Below are positions 1-5,890 of a DNA stretch of 16,978 nt, in pieces. The DNA lies in contig JABFVJ010000252.1 in NCBI GenBank assembly GCA_013362835.1, forward strand, positions 1 to 16,978, given 5' to 3'. This stretch comes from Nonomuraea sp. (lineage in GTDB: Bacteria > Actinomycetota > Actinomycetes > Streptosporangiales > Streptosporangiaceae). Positions within the stretch are counted from its first letter, which is position 1; each line of letters begins with the position of its first letter. Position numbers and translations under genes: made by a program. The notes beneath the pieces are model-generated. The model saw nothing but the letters and a program-made list of their open reading frames with translations. It was not told where the DNA came from and made no database searches.

Positions 1-1907
1 GTCTGCCTGCTCAGCGCGAGGCTGTCGGCCAGCCGCTCCCTGGCCGCGCCGATCTCGCCCAGCATGGCCGCGACCCGGCCGATCCTGGCCAGGCAGCGCG
101 CCAGCTCGGAGTCGCCGCCCAGCTCCCGCAGCCACGGGACGGCCATCTCGTACTGGGACTTGGCCGTCTCCAGGTCGCCGCGGGCCTCGGCCACCGCGCC
201 GAGCTGCGCCGCCATCCTCGCCATCAGCCAGCGGTGGCCGTGGTCGCGGGCGCGGGCCAGGGCCTCGTCGCCGAGCCGCTGGGCCTCGCGCAGCCGGCCC
301 CTGGTCAGCGCCACCGCCGACAGCCCGGCCAGGCCGGCCGCCTGGTTCCACACGTCGCCCGACTCGGTGGCGGCGGCGAGACCCCGCTCGGCGTGGTGCG
401 CGGCCTCGTCGATGCGGCCCATGCGCAGCAGCACCACGACCATGAGGCTGTGCATGACGCAGCGGGCGAACAGGTCGCCCTCGGCGAGGCCCGCCATGCT
501 CTCCTGGGCGACCTCCAGCGAACGACCGAGCTCGTCCCTGGCCTCCAGCCCGTAGGCGAGGTACGCCTTGGCGTGCGCGACGCGCTCGTCGGGCACGTGG
601 TCGAGGTCGAGCGCGAGCAGGCGTTCGATCCAGCCGACGATCTCGGTGAGGTTGCCCGAGATGGGCAGCAGGGCGGTGCTGCTGGCGCAGAGACGCAGGC
701 CGAGCGGGGCGTTGCCGGACTCGGCCGCCCAGTCGAGCGCGGCCCGCTGGTCGTCGAGCAGCCGCTTGCTCGTCTTCAGTGACTCCAGGCGCTCCGCCCA
801 GGGCACGCCGGGCGCCACCATCTCGGTCGTGAAGTGGCGTTCCTGGAGGTCGCAGAGGACCGCGAGATGCCGTTCGCGCAGGACCTCGCGCTCGCCGGCC
901 TGCTCCAGCCGTTCCATCGCGTACCGCTTGATCGTCTCCAGCAGGCGGTAGCGCCTGCGTTCCTCGTCGCACTGCACGAGGGACTTGTCGACCAGGCCGC
1001 CGAGGAGGTCGACGATCTCGGCGCGGGAGATGGGCCGCTCGGCGCAGACCTGCTCGGCCAGGTCGAGGTCGAAGTCGCGGGCGAAGACCGACAGCCGCCG
1101 CAGCAGCACCTGCTCCTTGGCCGAGAGGAGGTCGTAGCTCCACTCCACGGCGGCGAGCAGGGTGCGCTGCCGGGCAGGCGCGGTACGGCCGCCGGTGGTC
1201 AGCAGGGAGAACCGGTCGTCGATCCGGTCGGCGATCTGACCGGGACTGAGCAGGCTCGTACGGGCCGCCGCCAGCTCCAGCGCCAGAGGCAGCCCGTCGA
1301 GCGCCTGGCACAGGCGTACGACGTCGGGCAGGCTCTCGGGCCCGAGCCGGGTGCCCGCGGCGGCGGCGCGGTCCATGAACAGCTGCACGGACTCGGCGTC
1401 GGCGTGGCCCATGTCGGGCAGGTCGAGCGGCGGCACCCGCCAGATGAGCTCGCTCGCGATGCGCAGCGGCTCTCGGCTGGTGGCCAGGATGCTCAGCCGG
1501 GGACAGGAGGCGACCAGTTCGGCGGCCACCTCGGCGCACCGGTCGACCAGGTGTTCGCAGTTGTCGAGCAGCAGCAGGCAGCGCAGGTCGCGCAGCCTGG
1601 CCGTGACGGTGTCGGGCAGCGGGCGGCCGCTCTCCTCGCGTACGCGCAGCACGCGGGCGATCTCGGGGGCGACCAGCTCGGGACGGCTCACCCTGGCCAG
1701 CTCGATCAGCCAGACCCCGTCGGGGAAGCGGGGCACCAGACCGGCGGCCACCCGCAGGGCGAGGCGGGTCTTGCCGATGCCGCCGACGCCGCAGAGGGTG
1801 ACCACGCGCGTCTCGCCGAACAGCCCGCGCAGGTCGTCGAGGTCGCGTTCGCGGCCGACGAACCGGTTGGGCTCTGCTGGAAGGTTGTGCCGGGGGGCCT
1901 CTGGCAT
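1..1907 (-). CDS. NB-ARC/AAA ATPase-TPR transcriptional regulator, C-terminus beyond window
   Basis: Partial: 635 residues are visible and the frame is still open at the left edge. The N-terminus (PAEPNRFVGRERDLDDL, about residues 10-26) is the usual entry to the ATPase module of actinobacterial AfsR- or LuxR-type regulators. Walker A is GVGGIGKT (40-47), Walker B LLLLDN (111-116), then ATSREPL (142-148) and the GLPLAL motif of NB-ARC proteins (205-210). The rest is helical and TPR-like, with repeated A/L/G-rich pairs from about residue 400. No SARP DNA-binding domain precedes the ATPase, so if it binds DNA the likely site is a C-terminal LuxR/GerE domain outside the window; this is inference. 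The ATG at 1907 is supported by AGGGTG about 6 nt upstream. The 52-bp gap before it contains a short inverted repeat (ACACT at 1935-1939, AGTGT at 1947-1951). Such proteins are signal-integrating regulators; the target is unknown. Confidence 0.85.
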   Translation of the reverse strand, partial: MPEAPRHNLPAEPNRFVGRERDLDDLRGLFGETRVVTLCGVGGIGKTRLALRVAAGLVPRFPDGVWLIELARVSRPELVAPEIARVLRVREESGRPLPDTVTARLRDLRCLLLLDNCEHLVDRCAEVAAELVASCPRLSILATSREPLRIASELIWRVPPLDLPDMGHADAESVQLFMDRAAAAGTRLGPESLPDVVRLCQALDGLPLALELAAARTSLLSPGQIADRIDDRFSLLTTGGRTAPARQRTLLAAVEWSYDLLSAKEQVLLRRLSVFARDFDLDLAEQVCAERPISRAEIVDLLGGLVDKSLVQCDEERRRYRLLETIKRYAMERLEQAGEREVLRERHLAVLCDLQERHFTTEMVAPGVPWAERLESLKTSKRLLDDQRAALDWAAESGNAPLGLRLCASSTALLPISGNLTEIVGWIERLLALDLDHVPDERVAHAKAYLAYGLEARDELGRSLEVAQESMAGLAEGDLFARCVMHSLMVVVLLRMGRIDEAAHHAERGLAAATESGDVWNQAAGLAGLSAVALTRGRLREAQRLGDEALARARDHGHRWLMARMAAQLGAVAEARGDLETAKSQYEMAVPWLRELGGDSELARCLARIGRVAAMLGEIGAARERLADSLALSRQ

Positions 1908-1959
1908 GTGTTCACCCTGCGTCGCCGAAGGATCACACTCTTCCACAGTGTCGCACTTT

Positions 1960-2703
1960 TCACAGGCCAAGCGAGCTGACGATCGCCCTTTCGTCCACGA
2001 CGCGCAGCACGGGGTCGCCCAGCAGCCGCCTGGCCACCTCGAAGGGCGCCACGACCATGGTGGCCCTGCGCTCGGCGGCCAGCACGCGGCAGCCGACGAC
2101 GGTCGGCTCGTGGGCGGCGATCACGGTGTGGGCCCCCGACATCATGGCCAGGTCGAGCACCCGCAGGCCCTTGAACAGGTCGCCGGCCGCGTCGATGACG
2201 ACGTCGTCCTTGCCGACCACCAGGCGCCCGGTCAGGTTGCGCAGGTCGGCGGCCAGCTCGTCGTGGCCGAACGCGCGCCCGCCCAGCAGCAGCGCCTCGC
2301 CCGCCAGCGGGCCGAACTCCAGCGGGCTCGCGCTGAGCAGCCCGGCGAACGGCAGCGCGCCGGGCACCGGGCGGAAGGCGTAGACCTTGTCGGCCCTGAC
2401 GTCGGCGGTGTCGCGGGGACCCTGGATGATCATCATGCGGGCCGGGCCCGAGCCGCCGAGCACGGCGACCCCGCCCGCCCACGCGACGGCGTGGACCGCC
2501 ACCGGCAGCGACGCGCCGAGCGGGACGTCGACGAGCACGTGGTCGCCGTAGGCCAGGCCGTCGCGGCGCAGGCCGGCCGCCGCACGGGTGACGCGCCTGG
2601 CGAACGCCGCGTAGGACAGCACCTCGCCGGTCCTGACGTCGCTCACCGCGGGCTGATCGCCCTTGCTCGGGGCCGAGCTCATGACCAGCTCTGTCCACGT
2701 CAT
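1960..2703 (-). CDS. Truncated AMP-binding (ANL superfamily)-like protein
   Basis: A 247-residue protein resembling only the N-terminal half of acyl-CoA synthetase/adenylation enzymes. Residues 1-90 follow the family pattern (a YAAFARRVTRAAAGLR-like helix, then GDHVLVDVP and a VHAVAWAGGVAVL stretch). Residues about 165-230 resemble the DVVxDxxxxFKGLxxLDLAxxSGAHTVI segment. I cannot find the YTSGTTG phosphate-binding loop, the aromatic substrate motif, or any C-terminal lid domain. It is therefore probably not an active adenylating enzyme; it may be a domesticated regulatory or binding protein, or a decayed gene whose frame has stayed open. The ATG at 2703 is chosen because the homology begins at once (MTWTELV) and a TACAGT -10 box sits 6 nt upstream. 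An in-frame ATG at 2754 would add 17 unlikely residues across a palindrome. It lies 52 bp upstream of the NB-ARC regulator on the same strand, so the two may be co-transcribed. Confidence 0.7.
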   Translation of the reverse strand: MTWTELVMSSAPSKGDQPAVSDVRTGEVLSYAAFARRVTRAAAGLRRDGLAYGDHVLVDVPLGASLPVAVHAVAWAGGVAVLGGSGPARMMIIQGPRDTADVRADKVYAFRPVPGALPFAGLLSASPLEFGPLAGEALLLGGRAFGHDELAADLRNLTGRLVVGKDDVVIDAAGDLFKGLRVLDLAMMSGAHTVIAAHEPTVVGCRVLAAERRATMVVAPFEVARRLLGDPVLRVVDERAIVSSLGL

Positions 2704-2709
2704 GACGAC

Positions 2710-2715
2710 ACTGTA
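2710..2715 (-). promoter_or_regulatory. -10 box for leaderless start of AMP-binding-like gene
   Basis: On the minus strand TACAGT is followed by 6 nt (GTCGTC) and the ATG at 2703. No Shine-Dalgarno sequence precedes this ATG. A TANNNT box 6-7 nt before a start codon would place the transcription start on the A of ATG. The -35 is weak (TGGCAA at 2737-2732, 16-bp spacer). Confidence 0.45.
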
Positions 2716-2740
2716 GGGACCGCGGCCCCGCTTGCCATGC

Positions 2741-2752
2741 GCACAATTGTGC
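2741..2752. promoter_or_regulatory. Perfect 12-bp palindrome, candidate operator
   Basis: GCACAATTGTGC is self-complementary and AT-centred in a GC-rich background. It lies between the stop codon of the PRC-barrel gene (2759) and the start of the AMP-binding-like gene (2703), just upstream of the proposed -10 box. On the minus strand it reads TTGCACAATTGTGC, so its left arm carries the same TTGCAC hexamer seen at 12989-13029, but with different spacing. An operator role is inferred from symmetry and position alone. Confidence 0.4.
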
Positions 2753-2758
2753 AACCCG

Positions 2759-3523
2759 CTATGTACGTCCCGGATCGCGCTGATAGAGCTCGGTGAGCGG
2801 GGCGAGCCGGTCGGCCGGCACGTTCAGCCGCAGGCCGGGGCCCTCCACCTGCTCCCACGCCACGAGCTTGCTGCCCGCGAGCCGCCGCCTGATCAGTGCG
2901 CGGACCAGCAAGGGCGCCCGGCCTCCCGGGCCGCGTTCGTAGCCGAAGAGCTTGCCCGTCCAGCGGGGCACGACGACGAGGCCGCTGAGCCTGAAGGCGT
3001 TCTGCACGCCCATCAGCAGGGGGCCGTCCTGGCGCAGCCGTACGTCGGCGACCTTGCCGACGACCTCGCCCTCGGAGTCGGTCACCGTGGCGCCCATGAA
3101 GTCGCTGATCCTGGGCGCGGGACCGTCGGCGTGCACGACCTCGCCCTCGGGCGGGCCCGCGCCGCCGCTGCCGGGGATCCTGGAGATCACGTTGTCGCGC
3201 GTCCAGCGTTCGAGTGCGGGCTCGGCGGGCTCGCCGCCGACCTTGACGGCGCTGCCGATCTCGCTGACCAGGTGCATGGGGATGCGCCGGGGCTGCGGGA
3301 GCTCCTCGGGCCTGAACAGCTCGGTCACCGACGTCATCAGCCGGCCGGGCACGCCGCCGATGCGCGGTCCGAGCGCGAGCGGCCCGGCGAGGACGGCCGC
3401 CACGTACGGCGGGTCGCCGGCCAGCTCCAGGTCGTCGACCTTGCACACCAGGGCGCCGGTGTGGGCACGTACCACCTGCCGGTCCAGCAGGTGCAGGTCG
3501 GCGTGGATCTCCCTGGCCCTCAT
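2759..3523 (-). CDS. Two-PRC-barrel protein encoded with NRAMP-related transporter
   Basis: 254 residues with no signal peptide or membrane segment, so predicted cytoplasmic. Two beta-rich PRC-barrel-like regions are recognisable. Residues about 10-60 include ALVCKVDDLEL and a following AAVLAGPLALG strand. Residues about 138-240 include ISDFMGATVTDSEGEVVGKV, a pattern typical of PRC barrels, then VRLRQDGPLLMGVQ. The linker (about 85-135) is charged and proline/glycine-rich. PRC barrels often serve as ligand- or protein-binding modules attached to membrane or RNA-processing partners, and are known beside MgtE-type magnesium transporters. The ATG at 3523 overlaps the transporter stop codon as ATGA, with AAGG 7 nt upstream, implying translational coupling and roughly equal dosage. 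I infer a regulatory or gating subunit for the transporter. The domain call is fairly sure and the role is not. Confidence 0.75.
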   Translation of the reverse strand: MRAREIHADLHLLDRQVVRAHTGALVCKVDDLELAGDPPYVAAVLAGPLALGPRIGGVPGRLMTSVTELFRPEELPQPRRIPMHLVSEIGSAVKVGGEPAEPALERWTRDNVISRIPGSGGAGPPEGEVVHADGPAPRISDFMGATVTDSEGEVVGKVADVRLRQDGPLLMGVQNAFRLSGLVVVPRWTGKLFGYERGPGGRAPLLVRALIRRRLAGSKLVAWEQVEGPGLRLNVPADRLAPLTELYQRDPGRT

Positions 3524-4743
3524 TGCCCCGCCTTCGTCGCCACCATCAGCGGGATCGCCGCCACCGCGACCAGCCCGAGCAGGATCATGTACGCGGTCCC
3601 GAGCGTGTTGGTGAACCGCCTGTTGACCCGGTCGCCCATGTAGTCGGGATCGTTGGCGATCATCAGCACCGGCAGGTACGTCAGCGGCAGCGCGGCGGCC
3701 GAGAACACCAGCGAGTACTCCGTCACCATGATCGGATCGATGGTCGTCAGGACGAGCGCGGTGGCCAGGATGACGACGACGAGCACCACGGCGTGGAACC
3801 GCGCCGCCTCCCGAGGCCGCACCAGCTTGCCCCACTGCCAGCCGAAGTACTGGCTGAGCGTGTACCCGGACGACAACGCCGTCTCCAGCGTCGCGCCGAA
3901 CGTGGCCGCGAACACCCCGAAGATCACCAGCGCCAGCCCGATCTGCCCGAGCCCGACCCCCACGGGCAGCACCATCTGCGCCAGCGACTCCACCTGCGCC
4001 CCCACCGGCAGGAACACCGTGGCCGCGCAGCCCGCGATGGCCAGCGACAGCACGCCCCCGAGCGGGAAGCCGACGAACACGTTGGCGCGGGCGGTCACCA
4101 GGTCGGTACGCGTCCACCGCTCCTCGACGCCGCCCGAGGAGAAGAAGAACACCTCGTACGGCGTCATGGCCCCGCCGAGCAGCGCGATGGCGTAGTACCA
4201 GTACGTCGGCGCGCCCTCCGCGTGCGGCGGCGAGGCGAGCTGGGCGCCCAGCTCGCCCCAGTCGGGCCCGAGCCGCCACAGCGCCACGGCGAACACCACC
4301 AGCGCCAGCCCGGCCAGCCCGAACACCCGCTCCATCGTCTCGAACCGCACCCGCCACATGACCAGCCAGGCGACGAAGGCCACCCCCGGCACCCACAGCA
4401 GGTAGTTGACGCCGGTGGCGAGCTCCAGGGCGAGCGAGGCGCCGCCGATCTCCGCGGCCAGCGTGAGCAGGTTGATGAGGAACGAGGCCGCCAGGTTGAG
4501 CAGGCCGGCTCTCGGGCCGAGGCGCTCGCGCACCAGGTCGAACACCGGCCGCCCGGAGACCGCGGCGATCCTGCCGGACATCTCGGCGAACAGGCAGATG
4601 CCGACGACGCCGACCACCACGACCCACGCGAGCGACATCCCGAACCTGGCCCCGACCAGCGCGTTCGCCACCAGGTCGCCGATGTCCACGAAGCCGCCGA
4701 ACGCGGTGAGAATGCCGAGCGTGACGGCGAAGAGCTTCCTCAC
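3520..4743 (-). CDS. NRAMP-related divalent metal transporter with altered metal site
   Basis: 407 residues, almost entirely hydrophobic, with about 11 membrane helices as in the NRAMP/MntH family. Helix 1 carries FVDIGDLVANA (residues 18-28) where classical members have DPGN. The aspartate (D20) is kept, but P becomes I21 and N becomes D23. The helix 6 region carries GAMTPYEVFFFSS (191-203) where classical members have MPHxxxLHS, so the metal-binding Met is replaced by T194 and the His by Y196. Loss of the Met argues against a typical Mn2+/Fe2+ transporter. From memory it recalls the NRAMP-related magnesium transporter (NRMT) group, but this is not proven. The GTG start at 4743 overlaps the lipoprotein stop (GTGA) and has GGAGG 7 nt upstream. 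The downstream PRC-barrel gene overlaps it by ATGA. A divergent TetR gene beyond the operon is the likely regulator. Confidence 0.85.
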   Translation of the reverse strand: MRKLFAVTLGILTAFGGFVDIGDLVANALVGARFGMSLAWVVVVGVVGICLFAEMSGRIAAVSGRPVFDLVRERLGPRAGLLNLAASFLINLLTLAAEIGGASLALELATGVNYLLWVPGVAFVAWLVMWRVRFETMERVFGLAGLALVVFAVALWRLGPDWGELGAQLASPPHAEGAPTYWYYAIALLGGAMTPYEVFFFSSGGVEERWTRTDLVTARANVFVGFPLGGVLSLAIAGCAATVFLPVGAQVESLAQMVLPVGVGLGQIGLALVIFGVFAATFGATLETALSSGYTLSQYFGWQWGKLVRPREAARFHAVVLVVVILATALVLTTIDPIMVTEYSLVFSAAALPLTYLPVLMIANDPDYMGDRVNRRFTNTLGTAYMILLGLVAVAAIPLMVATKAGQ

Positions 4744-5138
4744 CCGACCGCCTCCAGCTCGCGGACCGCGCGGGCCGGGTCTTCGATCCCGTTCCTCCTG
4801 ACCTGGATGAGCAGGTCGTCCACGACGTCCTCGGCGCGCTGGATCCGGTCGAGCAGCCGGTCGCGCACCTGGTCGGAGCGCTCCGACGGCGGCTGGACCC
4901 CGCCGAACTGGTCGGCGACCGCGTCGAGGTCGCCCGCCGCCTCGGTCAGCACGGTCTTGAGGTACGGACGGGTGAGCCGCCCCGAGTCCTGGACGGCCAC
5001 GCGCACGATCCGCACGGTCGAGGAGACGCTCTCGGCCGACGCCTGGGCCTTGAGCGCGTAGTCATGATCATCCCATGCCGGGCTCACGCACCCGGCGACC
5101 GCCACGAGCAGCACGAGAAGGGTCACCACCCGCTTCAC
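4740..5138 (-). CDS. Small lipoprotein of unknown function in metal-transport operon
   Basis: 132 residues from the GTG at 5138. The N-terminus is a lipoprotein signal: VKR, a hydrophobic stretch (TLLVLLVAV) and the lipobox V14-A15-G16-C17. The mature part is charged and helical, with likely coiled-coil segments around residues 60-125, and no cysteines or evident enzyme motif. Two starts are possible because a 15-bp tandem duplication repeats the ribosome-binding site and GTG. The GTG at 5138 has AAGAGG 6 nt upstream. The GTG at 5153 has CGAGG 6 nt upstream and overlaps the stop of the 31-residue gene as GTGA; it adds five residues (VKRSY). The stop codon overlaps the transporter start (GTGA), so coupling with the transporter is strong. 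It may be an outer-face accessory of the transporter; this is inference. I do not recognise a named family. Confidence 0.75.
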   Translation of the reverse strand: MKRVVTLLVLLVAVAGCVSPAWDDHDYALKAQASAESVSSTVRIVRVAVQDSGRLTRPYLKTVLTEAAGDLDAVADQFGGVQPPSERSDQVRDRLLDRIQRAEDVVDDLLIQVRRNGIEDPARAVRELEAVG

Positions 5139-5163
5139 GTACGACCTCTTCACGTACGGCCTC
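5134..5163. repeat. 15-bp tandem duplication doubling RBS and GTG start
   Basis: TTCACGTACGACCTC (5134-5148) is followed directly by TTCACGTACGGCCTC (5149-5163), with one mismatch. On the coding (minus) strand each copy reads GAGG-Y-CGTAC-GTG-AA, so each supplies a ribosome-binding site and an in-frame GTG. The duplication encodes the repeated VKRxY/VKRVV start of the lipoprotein and also spans the stop codon of the upstream microprotein. Confidence 0.85.
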
Positions 5164-5245
5164 GGAGCAGGAAGTAGGTCAGCAGCCCGAGGAGCGCGGC
5201 GAACTGTCCCCACGCGGCAAGCAGCACGAGTCCTTCGTCCGTCAC
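5150..5245 (-). CDS. 31-residue single-pass membrane microprotein
   Basis: Starts at GTG 5245, with AGGGG about 5 nt upstream in a GC-rich leader, and ends at TGA 5152-5150. The product is a short polar head (VTDEG), one hydrophobic helix (LVLLAAWGQFAALLGLLTYF, residues 6-25) and a positively charged tail (LLRGRT). By the positive-inside rule this suggests the N-terminus outside and the C-terminus inside. The stop overlaps the first possible GTG of the lipoprotein gene, continuing the overlap pattern of the operon. It would be the first gene of the four-gene operon. Automated annotation often misses genes this short. A small helper of the transporter is plausible by analogy with other transporter-associated microproteins, but no homology is claimed. 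Confidence 0.6.
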   Translation of the reverse strand: MTDEGLVLLAAWGQFAALLGLLTYFLLRGRT

Positions 5246-5263
5246 GGGTCCCCTCTGCCCGCC

Positions 5264-5269
5264 TACCCT
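5264..5269 (+). promoter_or_regulatory. -10 box for leaderless TetR gene
   Basis: TACCCT is followed by 6 nt (TGATCC) and the ATG at 5276, with no Shine-Dalgarno sequence between. This fits transcription starting at the ATG. The box sits in the 30-bp gap between two divergent start codons, so TetR binding here could affect both directions. No convincing -35 is visible. Confidence 0.5.
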
Positions 5270-5275
5270 TGATCC

Positions 5276-5818
5276 ATGCGGGACGAATCCCTCGGACGCA
5301 TCCTCGACGCCGCCTACGCGAGCCTGCTGGAGCAGGGCCTGCGCCGGTCGACCATGGACGACGTGGCCCGGCGGGCCGGCATCGCCCGCGTCACCGTCTA
5401 CCGGCGATTCCCGCGTAAGAGCGACCTGGTCCAGGCGGTGATCACCAGGGAGCTGCGCCGGTTCCTGCGGGCGTTCGAGCAGGCGGTCGCGCCGCTGCCG
5501 ACGATGGCCGACCGGGTGGTGGAGGGGTTCGCGGTGGCGCTGCGGCTGGCGCGCGGGCATCCGCTGCTGCGCAGGCTGCTCGCCACCGAGCCGGAGACGA
5601 TCCTGCCGCTGCTGACGCTGGAGGCGGGGCCGTACCTGGCGGTGGCGCGGGCGTACCTGGCGCGGCATCTGGCCGTACGGGAATCAGACGCGCTCGCCGA
5701 GACGTTCATACGGGTGGCGCTGTCGTTCGTGCTGGTACCCGACAGTGCGATCCCTCTCGGCAACGACGAGGACGCCAGGGCTTACGCCCGCAGACACCTT
5801 GTCCCGCTCTTGCCATGA
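5276..5818 (+). CDS. TetR/AcrR family transcriptional regulator
   Basis: 180 residues, at the short end for the family. The N-terminal helix-turn-helix is clear: ILDAAYASLLEQGLRRSTM (about 9-27), DDVARRAGIARVTVYRRFPRKSDL (about 28-51), matching the TetR signature of a glycine-containing turn followed by VTVYRRFPxKxxL. The C-terminal ligand and dimerisation part (about 55-180) is helical, with no family-specific motif I can name. The ATG at 5276 is chosen because homology begins at once and a TACCCT box lies 6 nt upstream. The gene is divergent from the microprotein/lipoprotein/transporter operon across 30 bp, the classical arrangement for a local TetR repressor. I infer that it controls that operon and itself; the ligand is unknown. 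Its 3' end carries the -35 region of the typA promoter. Confidence 0.88.
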   Translation: MRDESLGRILDAAYASLLEQGLRRSTMDDVARRAGIARVTVYRRFPRKSDLVQAVITRELRRFLRAFEQAVAPLPTMADRVVEGFAVALRLARGHPLLRRLLATEPETILPLLTLEAGPYLAVARAYLARHLAVRESDALAETFIRVALSFVLVPDSAIPLGNDEDARAYARRHLVPLLP

Positions 5819-5836
5819 GAGGGGATCAACTAGACT
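5810..5836 (+). promoter_or_regulatory. Possible typA promoter
   Basis: TTGCCA (5810-5815), a 15-bp spacer and TAGACT (5831-5836) lie just before typA and predict an mRNA leader of about 45-50 nt. The spacer is short of the usual 17 bp, so only the -10 box is reasonably supported. The -35 lies in the last codons of the TetR gene. Confidence 0.4.
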
Positions 5837-5890
5837 TAGTAGGTCGCGACTTCGCGCGGCCGCCCCCACGACACAGAGCGAGACGTCATC

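Noticed and set aside
834..1979. A 381-codon plus-strand frame over the NB-ARC gene
   Set aside because: It is the complement of a motif-complete ATPase gene and has no recognisable domain.
3523..5061. A 512-codon open frame on the plus strand over the transporter
   Set aside because: Same antisense pattern (H/R/Q/P-rich); the minus strand has an NRAMP-family protein with proper coupling.
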